Positions 44,237 to 53,290 of a DNA stretch of 64,000 bases are shown here, piece by piece. The DNA lies in assembly GCA_040403495.1 (NCBI GenBank), contig JBBAKM010000001.1, positions 165,668 through 229,667 of the forward strand, read 5' to 3'. Made by a program: the position numbers and the translations under genes. How positions within the stretch are numbered: position 1 is the first letter of the stretch; each line of letters opens with the position of its first letter. This DNA is from JABMMZ01 sp040403495. Lineage in GTDB: Bacteria > Bacteroidota > Bacteroidia > NS11-12g > UBA955. The notes beneath the pieces were generated by a model, which was given only the letters and a program-made list of their open reading frames with translations, did no database searches and was not told the origin of the DNA.

Positions 44237-45112
44237 TTGATTAAAGTTGTAAATATAAAAGAATTTATTGGACATCGACAAGCGATTTATTCACTTGCTC
44301 ACTCTCCAAGTGAAAATTTTTTTTATAGTGGTGGTGCTGATGGAATGTTGGTAAAGTGGGATTTTGAGTCTGCCGAAGGTTTACTCATAGCCCAGCACGA
44401 ACATGCAATATACATAGTGGCTTGCTTTGGCGATTTTATTTTGACAGGGACTAATCAAGGCGAATTAACCATTTTTGATTCAAATAACTATCTGTTAATC
44501 AAAAAGTTAAAATGGAACAATTTTCCTATTTTTGATATTCAATTTTTCAATGGATTGTACTACATCGCTTCTGCAAATGGAGCCATCTCGGTTTTTGATA
44601 TTCAATTCAATAAAGTTAATGAAATACAACTTTCTAACAAAAGTTTGAGACAAATATTACCCGTTAATAACGAATTAATTGTTGTGGGAAGTGAACCTGC
44701 CTTGTGGGTTTTGTCCTCCCAAAACGGTATTTCTGAAAAAAAATCGGATTTTAACGGAAGTTTATTTTCAGTGATTTATCATCCTGACTCTCAAACGATA
44801 GTAACAGGAGGTAGGGGTGCAATTTTGCATTTTTTGAATAGTCAAGATGATGAAATTCAAGTAAATGCTCATCTTTTGCATATACATTCATTGGCTCTTC
44901 ATCCTGATCAAAACCTGTTTTTGTCTTCAAGTATGGACAAAACAATTAAGTTATGGGACTTTAATAAAAAAACCTTGCTGAAGGTGATTGATAAAGAAAA
45001 ATACAACGGTCATACAAGTTCTGTGAATAAAATTTTGTGGTTTGACAGAAACAGATTTATTTCGTGCAGTGATGACCGCACCATAAAGTGCTTTGAAATT
45101 ATACAACCATGA
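44237..45112 (+). CDS. WD40-repeat protein
   Basis: 291 residues of WD40 beta-propeller: FIGHRQAIYSLAHSPSENFF then YSGGADGMLVKWD; IYIVACFGDFILTGTNQGEL; ... ; SLALHPDQNLFLSSSMDKTIKLWD; ... ; SSVNKILWFDRNRFISCSDDRTIKCFE. About six to seven blades, a full ring. No enzyme domain; propellers bind proteins. The first blade needs the residues right after the start, so the TTG at 44237 is probably the true start; the first ATG is ~100 bp downstream and would break the first blade. Overlaps the dCTP deaminase gene by 4 bp. Confidence 0.85.
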   Translation: MIKVVNIKEFIGHRQAIYSLAHSPSENFFYSGGADGMLVKWDFESAEGLLIAQHEHAIYIVACFGDFILTGTNQGELTIFDSNNYLLIKKLKWNNFPIFDIQFFNGLYYIASANGAISVFDIQFNKVNEIQLSNKSLRQILPVNNELIVVGSEPALWVLSSQNGISEKKSDFNGSLFSVIYHPDSQTIVTGGRGAILHFLNSQDDEIQVNAHLLHIHSLALHPDQNLFLSSSMDKTIKLWDFNKKTLLKVIDKEKYNGHTSSVNKILWFDRNRFISCSDDRTIKCFEIIQP

Positions 45113-45645
45113 TATTAACAGATTACCAAATTTTAGAAGAAATTGAAAAGGGCAACATCTTAATTGAACCTTACCGTCCAGAATGTTTAGGAACAAATAG
45201 TTACGATGTTCATTTAGGGCGTTATTTAGCCACTTACAAAGACCGTGTTTTAGATGCTAAAGCCCACAATAAAATTGATCATTTTGAAATACCTATTGAA
45301 GGATTTGTGCTACAACCCGGCACTCTGTACTTGGGAGTTACCGAAGAATATACCGAAACACATGCGCATGTTCCTTTTTTGGAAGGAAAAAGTAGTACAG
45401 GTCGTTTGGGAATAGATATTCACGCAACTGCTGGTAAGGGTGATGTTGGTTTTTGTAATACGTGGACGCTTGAAATTAGTGTAGCTCAGCCAGTTAGAGT
45501 GTATTATGGAATGCCTATCGGTCAGCTTATTTATTTTGTTGTAAACGGTGATGTTAAAACCATGTACAACAAAAAGAAAAATGCAAAGTATAATACTAGA
45601 ACCATTAAACCGGTTGAAAGTATGATGTGGAAGAATAAATTCTAA
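45109..45645 (+). CDS. dcd: dCTP deaminase
   Basis: Converts dCTP to dUTP, supplying dTMP synthesis. 178 residues with the full dCTP deaminase signature: TNSYDVHLG (substrate binding), EGKSSTGRLGI (catalytic Glu/Ser and base recognition), HATAGKGDVGFCNTWTLEI and the swivel tail. Homotrimer, cytoplasmic. It overlaps the WD40 gene (ATGA) and so is translated together with it; its 3' end overlaps the opposite lipoprotein gene by 4 bp. Normal length, no oddity. Confidence 0.95.
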   Translation: MILTDYQILEEIEKGNILIEPYRPECLGTNSYDVHLGRYLATYKDRVLDAKAHNKIDHFEIPIEGFVLQPGTLYLGVTEEYTETHAHVPFLEGKSSTGRLGIDIHATAGKGDVGFCNTWTLEISVAQPVRVYYGMPIGQLIYFVVNGDVKTMYNKKKNAKYNTRTIKPVESMMWKNKF

Positions 45646-46154
45646 AAGGTAAATTTTAGAGGATTCGTCTCTACCTCATTACTCTTATTGAGCTTTCTAT
45701 CTATAATCTGAACTTTATAACTCATGGAATCTGGTAAAATACCCGGGTAGGGTTTTGAGTTCAAATTTATTCTTATTTGCCCCGAAATTGATTTTATTTT
45801 TCCTGTAGGTGTTAAATTTTTAATGCGATCATTAAAGTTTAAGGTGTCTGTCGTTGCAGGAATCATAATTGGGATTTTTACCCCGTTCTCTATCCTATAA
45901 ACATGGATTAATAAGTTGTGAAAATAAGCGCTGCCAAAATTAAATGGAGGGAAAGTGTCTGTTTCTTCCAAACCTATGTCGCCATCTCCATCTGTGTAAT
46001 TTAGGGTAATTACCACCGAAGAATCTCTTCCATCTCTTTGGAATTGTTCTACTTTATCTATTGTTAAACTCGGGATGTCTGAAAACAAAGGGGCATCTGT
46101 TTTGCAAGAAAACAAAAAAACGAGTATGCAAAATTTAATATATTTTTGAAGCAT
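45642..46154 (-). CDS. Lipoprotein of unknown function
   Basis: 170 residues from the ATG at 46154, chosen because it starts a lipoprotein signal (YIKFCILVFLFSC, lipobox FLFSC); 23 codons upstream in the same frame overlap the opposite gene and make no signal. Mature part is beta-rich with SSVVITLNYTDGDGDIGLEE, a calcium-binding-like Asp/Gly loop, and a TGKIKSISGQIRINLNS strand. No named family recognised. Its start codon overlaps that of the divergent LuxE-like gene inside one CATG (46152-46155). Confidence 0.7.
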   Translation of the reverse strand: MLQKYIKFCILVFLFSCKTDAPLFSDIPSLTIDKVEQFQRDGRDSSVVITLNYTDGDGDIGLEETDTFPPFNFGSAYFHNLLIHVYRIENGVKIPIMIPATTDTLNFNDRIKNLTPTGKIKSISGQIRINLNSKPYPGILPDSMSYKVQIIDRKLNKSNEVETNPLKFTF

Positions 46155-47139
46155 GGTTTTGGACGATTTAGAAAAAGAAATAAGTGCAGTCAACAAATTT
46201 ACTTTTGAAGCATTGGCACTCAAAATATTTCAGTACCAAAGTCAAAATAATGAAGTTTATAAAACCTACTTACAACTTTTGAAAATCGATACTACAAAGA
46301 TAGATAAAGTTTTTAAGATACCCTTTTTGCCAATTTCTTTTTTTAAAAACTTCAATATTCAATCGTCGACTCTTGCTCCCGAAGTCGTATTTGAAAGTAG
46401 TAGTACCACAGGACTTGGGGTTAGTAAACATGCAGTCCCAAAGTTGAGATTGTATGAAAAATCATGTGCCGATAGTTTTAATTTCTTTTTTAATGATTAT
46501 ACAAAATATTGCCACCTAGCCTTATTGCCGTCATACCTCGAAAGAACAACCTCTTCCTTGGTTTATCAAGTCAATCATTTTATAAAATCCTCAAAATATC
46601 CTCAATCAAATTTTTATCTTTACAATCACCACGACCTATACAATCAACTAATAGAGAATGAAGCCCAAAAAATACCTACGGTATTATGGGGAGTGAGTTT
46701 TGCACTGCTCGATTTTATAGATAAATATCAAATGAATCTTGAATATACTCATGTTGTTGAAACAGGAGGCATGAAAGGCCGAAGGGCTGAATTAACTAGA
46801 TATGAGTTGCACCAAATTTTACAAAGTAGATTGGGCGTTTCAAGTATTGCCGGTGAATATGGAATGACCGAATTAATGTCACAATCTTATGCAATGAGTG
46901 AAGGTTTGTATCAGTCGCCTCCTTGGTGTAAAGTGCTAGCTAGGGAAATTAATGATCCATTGGGTCAGCCAATTTATAATAGAAATGGTGTGCTTAATGT
47001 AATTGATTTGTATAATCTTTATTCATGTAGTTTTATTGCCACTTCCGATTTGGGAAAGGTAGGTGAGGACGGCTCTTTCCAAGTGTTAGGACGTGTGGAT
47101 TATAGCGATACTCGTGGTTGTAATTTACTTGTGTTATGA
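46153..47139 (+). CDS. LuxE/PaaK-type acyl-activating enzyme
   Basis: 328 residues of the acyl-protein synthetase (LuxE) superfamily, an adenylate-forming fold. Visible: IPFLPISFFKNF, the P-loop-like ESSSTTGLGVSKHAV (S/T-rich nucleotide site), WGVSFALLDF, VETGGMKGRR, AGEYGMTELMSQ (A5-like) and SFIATSDLGKVGEDG...GRVDYSDTRGC (A8-like). Activates a carboxylate, possibly for exopolysaccharide or lipid building. It overlaps the CPBP-type protease gene by 4 bp. The divergent lipoprotein shares its start bases. Confidence 0.85.
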   Translation: MVLDDLEKEISAVNKFTFEALALKIFQYQSQNNEVYKTYLQLLKIDTTKIDKVFKIPFLPISFFKNFNIQSSTLAPEVVFESSSTTGLGVSKHAVPKLRLYEKSCADSFNFFFNDYTKYCHLALLPSYLERTTSSLVYQVNHFIKSSKYPQSNFYLYNHHDLYNQLIENEAQKIPTVLWGVSFALLDFIDKYQMNLEYTHVVETGGMKGRRAELTRYELHQILQSRLGVSSIAGEYGMTELMSQSYAMSEGLYQSPPWCKVLAREINDPLGQPIYNRNGVLNVIDLYNLYSCSFIATSDLGKVGEDGSFQVLGRVDYSDTRGCNLLVL

Positions 47140-48050
47140 TTCGTTTAATTCAAGATTTAAAGAAATTTATTGGGCAATACTCATTGCTATTTTGGGTTGT
47201 AGTTTTTGTTTTTTTGTCGACAACTCTCTCTATAAATGAAATTTACAAAGTGCAATTGGGTGTTTTTAAACTCAAAGGTATTTTTTCTTTTTTAGCTTAT
47301 TTTGGGGTCTATTCTTTGCATTTTATGTCAGTTTTGGTTTTTATTTCACTTTTTTCCAAAGATTATAAGTGGGCTAAATCAAGGCAGTTTTGGATTTTGA
47401 TTGTGGTTGGAATTTCTTTGTTCTCGCTTCGTTCGGTTCTTGCTTTTTATGGAGAGGTTGTGGAGTTATTTGCCGTGCCTGGACGAATAGGTCTTAGTAA
47501 AGTAATTTTTTCTGATTTAGTTAGACTCGCTTTTTTATTAGTAATGTTGAGAATAGTATGGCAGTTTTACAAAGTGCCGAATCATTCATTTTATGGATTT
47601 TCGGCCAAACAAGTTGAGTGGTCATTGTACTTCAAAATGTTGCTTTTTATGGTTCCTCTTATTACAGCAGCAAGTTTTATGGGCGATTTTTTAGAATACT
47701 ATCCACGTGCTTCCCGAATTGATGTTTACAATCCTGAACCACATCATTATTTTTGGTTTGAATTAGTGTATGCGCTTGATTTTATTTCAATTGAAGTCTT
47801 TTTTAGGGGATTTATGATATTGGCTTTTTTGAAAATTTTAGGACCTAAAGCCATTATTCCGACAGCTGCTTTTTATTTTTCTATACATTTTGGAAAGCCG
47901 ATAGGGGAAACCATAAGTTCTTTCTTTGGCGGTGTTTTGTTAGGATATTTGTCATACCGAACGCAATCCATTTGGGGTGGTATTCTGGTTCATATAGGAA
48001 TTGCATTATTGATGGAATTAGGAGCATTTATTGGATTGATGTTAATATAG
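47136..48050 (+). CDS. CPBP family membrane protease homologue
   Basis: 304 residues with about seven to eight membrane segments. The conserved region ISIEVFFRGFMI, FYFSIHFG, GILVHIGIAL corresponds to the three CPBP motifs EExxxR, FxxxH and HxxxB. The first glutamate of EExxxR is Ile here and the F of FxxxH is Tyr, so activity is doubtful though the remaining Glu, Arg and both His are present. CPBP proteins act in prenyl-protein-like processing, bacteriocin self-immunity or signal handling; here the partner is unknown. Start overlaps the LuxE-like gene by 4 bp. Confidence 0.82.
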   Translation: MIRLIQDLKKFIGQYSLLFWVVVFVFLSTTLSINEIYKVQLGVFKLKGIFSFLAYFGVYSLHFMSVLVFISLFSKDYKWAKSRQFWILIVVGISLFSLRSVLAFYGEVVELFAVPGRIGLSKVIFSDLVRLAFLLVMLRIVWQFYKVPNHSFYGFSAKQVEWSLYFKMLLFMVPLITAASFMGDFLEYYPRASRIDVYNPEPHHYFWFELVYALDFISIEVFFRGFMILAFLKILGPKAIIPTAAFYFSIHFGKPIGETISSFFGGVLLGYLSYRTQSIWGGILVHIGIALLMELGAFIGLMLI

Positions 48051-48100
48051 TTCATACATTGTGTTTTTATCCTTTATCAAAAAACATTAAATTTGCCGGT

Positions 48101-48799
48101 ATGAATAAGGTTGTTGCAAATGCCGATGATGCTATTAAAGATATTGAAAGTGGTGCCGTATTAATGTTGGGTGGATTCGGGTTGTGTGGGATTCCTGAAA
48201 ATTGTATCAATGCACTTGTAAAAAAAGGGTCAGATAAATTGACTTGTATTAGTAATAATGCAGGTGTTGATGATTTTGGGATTGGTCTTTTATTGAAAAC
48301 AAGGCAGGTTAAAAAGATGATTGCCTCTTATGTGGGTGAAAATGCTGAGTTTGAGAGACAATTATTAAGTGGTGAATTGGAAGTTGAATTAATTCCGCAA
48401 GGCACTTTGGCCACTAGATGTATGGCAGCCGGTTATGGAATGCCAGCAATATACACACCCGCTGGTGTTGGAACGGAGGTTGCAATAGGTAAAGAGATCA
48501 GAGAATTTAATGGCAAGACTTATTTAATGGAATATGCCTTTGATGCAGATTTTGCAATCGTTAAGGCTTGGAAAGGTGATGTTCATGGTAACTTGATTTT
48601 CAAAGAAACAGCACGAAATTTTAATCCATTAATGGCAATGGCAGGGAAAGTAACGATTGCAGAGGTCGAGGAATTGGTGCCGGCTGGCGAACTAGACCCA
48701 AATCAAATTCATACCCCTGGTATTTATGTTCATCGTATTTTCAAAGGAGAGAACTATGAAAAACGTATCGAACAACGAACCACTAGAAAACCACTTTAG
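48101..48799 (+). CDS. scoA: 3-oxoacid CoA-transferase subunit A
   Basis: Alpha subunit of a succinyl-CoA:3-ketoacid (acetoacetate) CoA-transferase, which activates acetoacetate. 232 residues from the ATG at 48101: VLMLGGFGLCGIPENCI, NNAGVDDFGIGLLL, PQGTLATRCMAAGYGMPAIYTPAG and TYLMEYAFDADFAIVKAWKGD. Typical length. The B subunit (catalytic Glu) normally follows directly, but the next gene is a TonB receptor, so the B gene must be elsewhere or lost. The upstream in-frame extension overlaps the protease gene and is not real. Confidence 0.93.
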   Translation: MNKVVANADDAIKDIESGAVLMLGGFGLCGIPENCINALVKKGSDKLTCISNNAGVDDFGIGLLLKTRQVKKMIASYVGENAEFERQLLSGELEVELIPQGTLATRCMAAGYGMPAIYTPAGVGTEVAIGKEIREFNGKTYLMEYAFDADFAIVKAWKGDVHGNLIFKETARNFNPLMAMAGKVTIAEVEELVPAGELDPNQIHTPGIYVHRIFKGENYEKRIEQRTTRKPL

Positions 48800-48837
48800 G
48801 GATTCTAAAACCCATTTAATTTTATTTTGTTATATCT

Positions 48838-51288
48838 ATGATGTTTAAAAAGTTAACGACAGTAAGCTTGTTTCTTTTCTTTGTTTTAAGTGCTTATTCC
48901 CAAAAAAAATATTGTGTTGTAGGCGTTGTTAATGATAGCGCATCACTCAAATTTATTCCCAATAGTTTGGTTGAAATTTATTCTAGTACTAAAAATGCTG
49001 TTATTGGATTTAAGTTGACCGACAGTTTGGGCCAATTTAAAATTTGCTCAAGTAGTCAGCCAAGTGTACTCAAAATTTCTATTCCAGGATACAAAACTCA
49101 AACAATAAATTTAAGATTTTCGGATACTGCAACTTTGTTGAATTTGAATACTGTATATCTGTTGCCACAAGTTGAGCTAATCAAAGGGGGAGGAGTTGTA
49201 ATGAAAAAGGTGGTAGTTGAGAAAATAGAAGCAGACAAAAAAGTATATTCACTTGAAAATGATGCATTAACTAATGGAGGAACTGCTCTTGATGCATTGA
49301 GACAAATACCTGCAATCAGTGTAGATGGTGATGGTTCAATATCGTTGAGAGGGAGTGAAAATGTATTAATTTATATCAATGGGAAACAGAGTAGCTTGTC
49401 TGGCGAGGATAGACAGACTTTGCTGTTGCAAATACCAGCTGCGAATATCGAAAGTATTGAAGTTAATACCAATCCTGGGGCAAAGCAAGATGCAGAAGGG
49501 GTAAGTGGTATTATTAATATTACGCTGAAGCAAAACAGAACGAAGGGGCAAAATGGATTTGTAACTCTAGGGGCAGGGACTAATAATAAATACAACGCAA
49601 CGGCTGCATATAATTACAGTAATGGAAGATGGAGCACATCTAATACGCTAACCTACAGGTATAATGACGTTTGGGGCCGCGGTTACAATGAAAGAGATAA
49701 CTTTACTAAAGATACTTTTTTTGTGATTAATCAATACAGCGAAAGTCAAAATTTAAGCAGAAACGCAACATTTTCTGGTAGTATTGATTATAAACCAAGT
49801 AAAAAATGGCTCTATTCATTCAACTATTTGGCCTCATTAAATACAGATAATGATGATGACTTAAGTGAATTACTTTTGAAGGATGACCAAAGAGAAGTGA
49901 AAACAGTTCAAGAAATCGGAAACGTTGTTACTAAAAAATCTTTGAATTATGATGCAGGACTTTTGGTGAAAAAAACGTTTGAGAAAACAGCCCATAACAT
50001 TGTAGGAATTGTTAATTATTCATTGACCGATAGAATCAATAATATTGACATTGTCAGAAATTTTAAAGACCCACTAACTTATCAAAAATTAAATCAAAAT
50101 AAGGGTTTGTCATACAATACATTTGACAATGGTTTTGCAAACTTTTTAGCTCAAGTGGATTATGTTAAACCTTTCACTGATTATAGGAAGTTAGAAGTTG
50201 GGGCAAAGTACACTGCACGGAGTTTTGACAATCAGTTTAATTTTGATTCATTTAATTACCAAACACAAACAATAGAAGTAGACAATGGTAGAACCAATCG
50301 TTTTGTTTATAATGAAAATGTAAGTGCAGCATATTTAACTCTAAGTGATAAGTTTAATGATTTAATTAAATATAATATAGGGTTGCGTGTCGAAAACACA
50401 TTAGTTAATGGAGAAGAAAAGTTAACCAATACTCCAGTAAATTTCAATTATACAAACTTGTTCCCATCGGGTAATATTAATTTTACTTTACAAAAAAAAT
50501 ACAATATTCCAGATATTCAATTGGGGTATAGTCGCCGGATTAATCGCCCCACTCAGGGTCAAATAAATCCTTTTATCAATGTAAATGACCCATTTAATAT
50601 TTTTACAGGTAATCCTACATTGAAACCTGAGTTAACTGATGCCATAGAATTATCAGCTTTCTACAACACCTCTAAAGTAGTTTTTACAACAAATTTGTAT
50701 TTTAGGCAAACAAATTCTGTGATTTGGCGTTATAGAACGGTAGATAGTTTAGGAATATCTCGTGTTTCCTTTTATAATTTAGATTACAATAGGAGTATGG
50801 GAGCAGAAGTTATCGCTCGTTTTACGCTAATGAAAAAGATAAAAACCACATTAAATGGGAATTTGTACAGGCAAATACTTTCGGGTAACGTGCTTGGTTC
50901 ACAATTTACCAACGATGCTTGGGTTTTTACAGGAAAAGCAATAGTGAGTTATACCTTTTGGAACAAAACAGATTTGCAGTTGTCTTACAATTACATGGGT
51001 CCAAGAGCCTTACCTCAAGGTAAAATGCTTTCTATGTACGGTTTAGATTTGGGTTTTAAAAAAGATATTTATAAAGAAAAGCTAGCTTTAAGTATTTCAT
51101 TTAATGATGTTTTTGATAACCGTAGATTTAAAATTGTAATGTCTGATGTTAATTTTTCAAGCAGTGTTTATCGCAAACGTGAAACTAGAATTTTTACAGT
51201 TAATCTAACTTGGAAATTTGGCGATTCAAACAATGTGCCTGAGAAAAAACCTAAAATGCCTGAAAGAGAACAAGAAATGAATTTTTAA
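48838..51288 (+). CDS. TonB-dependent outer-membrane receptor with carboxypeptidase-like N-terminus
   Basis: 816 residues, signal peptide (LTTVSLFLFFVLSAYSQ), then a CarboxypepD_reg-like domain (VVGVVNDSASLKFIPNSLVEIYS), a plug domain (GTALDALRQIPAISVDGDGSI, SLRGSENVLIYINGKQS, INPGAKQDAEGVSGIINITL) and a 22-strand-type barrel ending in FTVNLTWKFG. Probably transports a siderophore, peptide or glycan across the outer membrane. No SusD-like partner follows, so a polysaccharide locus is not indicated. Last base of its stop is the first base of the next ATG (TAATG). Confidence 0.9.
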   Translation: MMFKKLTTVSLFLFFVLSAYSQKKYCVVGVVNDSASLKFIPNSLVEIYSSTKNAVIGFKLTDSLGQFKICSSSQPSVLKISIPGYKTQTINLRFSDTATLLNLNTVYLLPQVELIKGGGVVMKKVVVEKIEADKKVYSLENDALTNGGTALDALRQIPAISVDGDGSISLRGSENVLIYINGKQSSLSGEDRQTLLLQIPAANIESIEVNTNPGAKQDAEGVSGIINITLKQNRTKGQNGFVTLGAGTNNKYNATAAYNYSNGRWSTSNTLTYRYNDVWGRGYNERDNFTKDTFFVINQYSESQNLSRNATFSGSIDYKPSKKWLYSFNYLASLNTDNDDDLSELLLKDDQREVKTVQEIGNVVTKKSLNYDAGLLVKKTFEKTAHNIVGIVNYSLTDRINNIDIVRNFKDPLTYQKLNQNKGLSYNTFDNGFANFLAQVDYVKPFTDYRKLEVGAKYTARSFDNQFNFDSFNYQTQTIEVDNGRTNRFVYNENVSAAYLTLSDKFNDLIKYNIGLRVENTLVNGEEKLTNTPVNFNYTNLFPSGNINFTLQKKYNIPDIQLGYSRRINRPTQGQINPFINVNDPFNIFTGNPTLKPELTDAIELSAFYNTSKVVFTTNLYFRQTNSVIWRYRTVDSLGISRVSFYNLDYNRSMGAEVIARFTLMKKIKTTLNGNLYRQILSGNVLGSQFTNDAWVFTGKAIVSYTFWNKTDLQLSYNYMGPRALPQGKMLSMYGLDLGFKKDIYKEKLALSISFNDVFDNRRFKIVMSDVNFSSSVYRKRETRIFTVNLTWKFGDSNNVPEKKPKMPEREQEMNF

Positions 51289-52010
51289 TGCAGATGAACG
51301 ATATATCAGTCGAATTTTTAAAAACCAGAGATGGTAGTCAAACCATTTATTTAAAACACCTCGATGAAACATATCATTCAATTAATGGTGCTTTTTCCGA
51401 AAGCTTACACGTTTATATCGTAAACGGCCTCAAACTCATGAGCCCGGAATTAACTGAATTTACTATAATGGAGGTTGGTTTTGGTACTGGATTAAATGCT
51501 TTGCTGACAATAGATTATTTGCAGCCCCATCAAAAAGTAAATTACATAGCCTTTGAACCTAACCCGCTGACTTATGATATTCTACAAGAATATTACAACG
51601 GTTTTCCTCATTTGCCCCAAAGTATAAATTTAATTAAACAAATTTCAGAGGTCGAACACAATAAATGGCATGCAATAACTCCACAGTTTAACTTTTGTAT
51701 GTTGAAAGCCAATTTACAAAGTCAGGATTTAGAGCTTTCTAAATTGATAAATAAAGGAGATGTTGATTTGATGTATTACGATGCTTTTGCTCCTGCCAAA
51801 CAATCTGAAATGTGGACTGAAGAGACCATGCGTTTTGCTGTTGATTATTTGAAAGAAGGCGGAATGTTAACGACTTATTGTGCTCAAGGTCAGTTTAAAA
51901 GAAATTTGAAAGCATTGGGAATGAAGGTGCAATCAGTAGGCGGTCCCGTTGGGAAGCGTGAAATGACAACAGCTTATAAAGAATCTCAAGTCGTAGAACA
52001 TCTTTTGTAA
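51288..52010 (+). CDS. mnmD: tRNA 5-methylaminomethyl-2-thiouridine methyltransferase (MnmD)
   Basis: Last step of mnm5s2U34 wobble modification, AdoMet-dependent. 240 residues with the MnmC N-terminal-type fold: EVGFGTGLNAL (motif I), YIAFEPNPL, and DLMYYDAFAPAKQSEMWTEE, the family hallmark. In Bacteroidota the methyltransferase and oxidase are separate proteins, as here. Start ATG at 51288 (another at 51294). Its last 25 bp overlap the 3' end of lpxB on the other strand. Confidence 0.93.
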   Translation: MQMNDISVEFLKTRDGSQTIYLKHLDETYHSINGAFSESLHVYIVNGLKLMSPELTEFTIMEVGFGTGLNALLTIDYLQPHQKVNYIAFEPNPLTYDILQEYYNGFPHLPQSINLIKQISEVEHNKWHAITPQFNFCMLKANLQSQDLELSKLINKGDVDLMYYDAFAPAKQSEMWTEETMRFAVDYLKEGGMLTTYCAQGQFKRNLKALGMKVQSVGGPVGKREMTTAYKESQVVEHLL

Positions 52011-53092
52011 ATTAGTTCCGCTGTTCTTACACTTGCGCCAGCCTTACCAACAATTTCGCTTAAGTCTTTGTAGTTTGTTAGTTGCTCCTCTCTGTTTTTA
52101 CCACCCAATACCCAATCTAATTCCCTTTTAATATTGATTTCATTCAGTTCATGTTGAATTAATTCAGGAATTGCCAATTTGTTTAATATCAAATTAACCA
52201 ATGAAATATACTTAACCTTTATTACCCTTTTCCCAATTTCATAACTAATATTACTAAACTTATAACAAACTACTTGAGGGCAATTTAATAATGCCGTTTC
52301 TAAAGTCGCCGTTCCGCTACAAACAAGGGCGGCATAACTGTTTTTTACAACATCATACGTTTTCCCTTTTATCAGCTTTACTGGCAAATTTCCAATGTAT
52401 TTTTGATAAACACTGTCTTCTATATGGGGAGCGCCTGCAAGTACTAATGTATAATCAGGATAATAGTTGCAAATACTCAGCATTTCTGGTAACACATGCT
52501 TTAATTCGCTCATTCTGCTCCCTGGCAGCAGCGCAATAATAGGTTTTGTGATTTGATGATTTTGTTTAAAAGTGCTGTCAAACTGATACTGTTCTATAGC
52601 ATCGCAAATTGGATTACCTACGTAGTCGGGTATAATTCCAAAGGGTTTGAAAAAATCGATTTCAAATGGGAGAATGCTATATAGGTGGTCAACGTTTTGC
52701 TTGATTTTATAAGCTCTTTTCGTGTTCCATGCCCACACTTTAGGACTAATATAGTAATGGACTTTAATTCCCATTGACTTAGCAAATTTAGCTATTCTGA
52801 GGTTAAATCCTGGGTAGTCGATTAAAATTAAAGCATCGGGTTTGAACGCAATGATGTCTTTTTTGCAATCAGATAAGTTTTTGAAAATTTTATTAATGTT
52901 AAGTAAAACATCAGTAATGCCCATAAAAGCGGTAGCCTTGTAATGTCGGAACATTGTGCCCCCTTTTGCAGCCATTAAATCACCTCCCCAAAATCTTATT
53001 TCAGCCTCAGGGTCAATTTTTAGCAGATGTTGCATTAAATTAGAGCCATGCAAATCTCCGCTTGTTTCACCTGCTATCAAATAATATCGCAT
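51986..53092 (-). CDS. lpxB: Lipid-A-disaccharide synthase
   Basis: Joins two UDP-diacylglucosamine-derived units in lipid A synthesis. 368 residues with AGETSGDLHGSNLM, RFWGGDLMAAKGG, PDALILIDYPGFNLRIAK, YYISPKVWAWN, YVGNPICDAI, LLPGSRMSEL and CSGTATLETALLNCPQVV: the full GT19 set. Length slightly below E. coli. It stands alone on the minus strand between plus-strand genes, with 200 bp of promoter-bearing intergenic DNA on its 5' side. Confidence 0.95.
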   Translation of the reverse strand: MRYYLIAGETSGDLHGSNLMQHLLKIDPEAEIRFWGGDLMAAKGGTMFRHYKATAFMGITDVLLNINKIFKNLSDCKKDIIAFKPDALILIDYPGFNLRIAKFAKSMGIKVHYYISPKVWAWNTKRAYKIKQNVDHLYSILPFEIDFFKPFGIIPDYVGNPICDAIEQYQFDSTFKQNHQITKPIIALLPGSRMSELKHVLPEMLSICNYYPDYTLVLAGAPHIEDSVYQKYIGNLPVKLIKGKTYDVVKNSYAALVCSGTATLETALLNCPQVVCYKFSNISYEIGKRVIKVKYISLVNLILNKLAIPELIQHELNEINIKRELDWVLGGKNREEQLTNYKDLSEIVGKAGASVRTAELIYKRCSTT

Positions 53093-53264
53093 TGTTTATG
53101 CAAATGTAAATTTTTTATTCAATTTAATTCTAGAATTGTTTAAGTTTCAAGTTTTATAATATTGGGCAATCGGGAAATTTAATCGTTCTGAATTGAATTT
53201 ACAGCAGGTTATTAATAGAGTTCATTTAATCGTGTAGAGTATATGTAGATTCATTAAAAAAACT

Positions 53265-53272
53265 TACTTTTG
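53265..53272 (+). promoter_or_regulatory. -7 promoter element of the acetyl-CoA acetyltransferase gene
   Basis: TACTTTTG, exact TAnnTTTG, 18 bp before the ATG at 53291. It lies so that the in-frame ATG at 53270 cannot be the start. Confidence 0.55.
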
Positions 53273-53290
53273 CGTTCAAATTACAATCAA

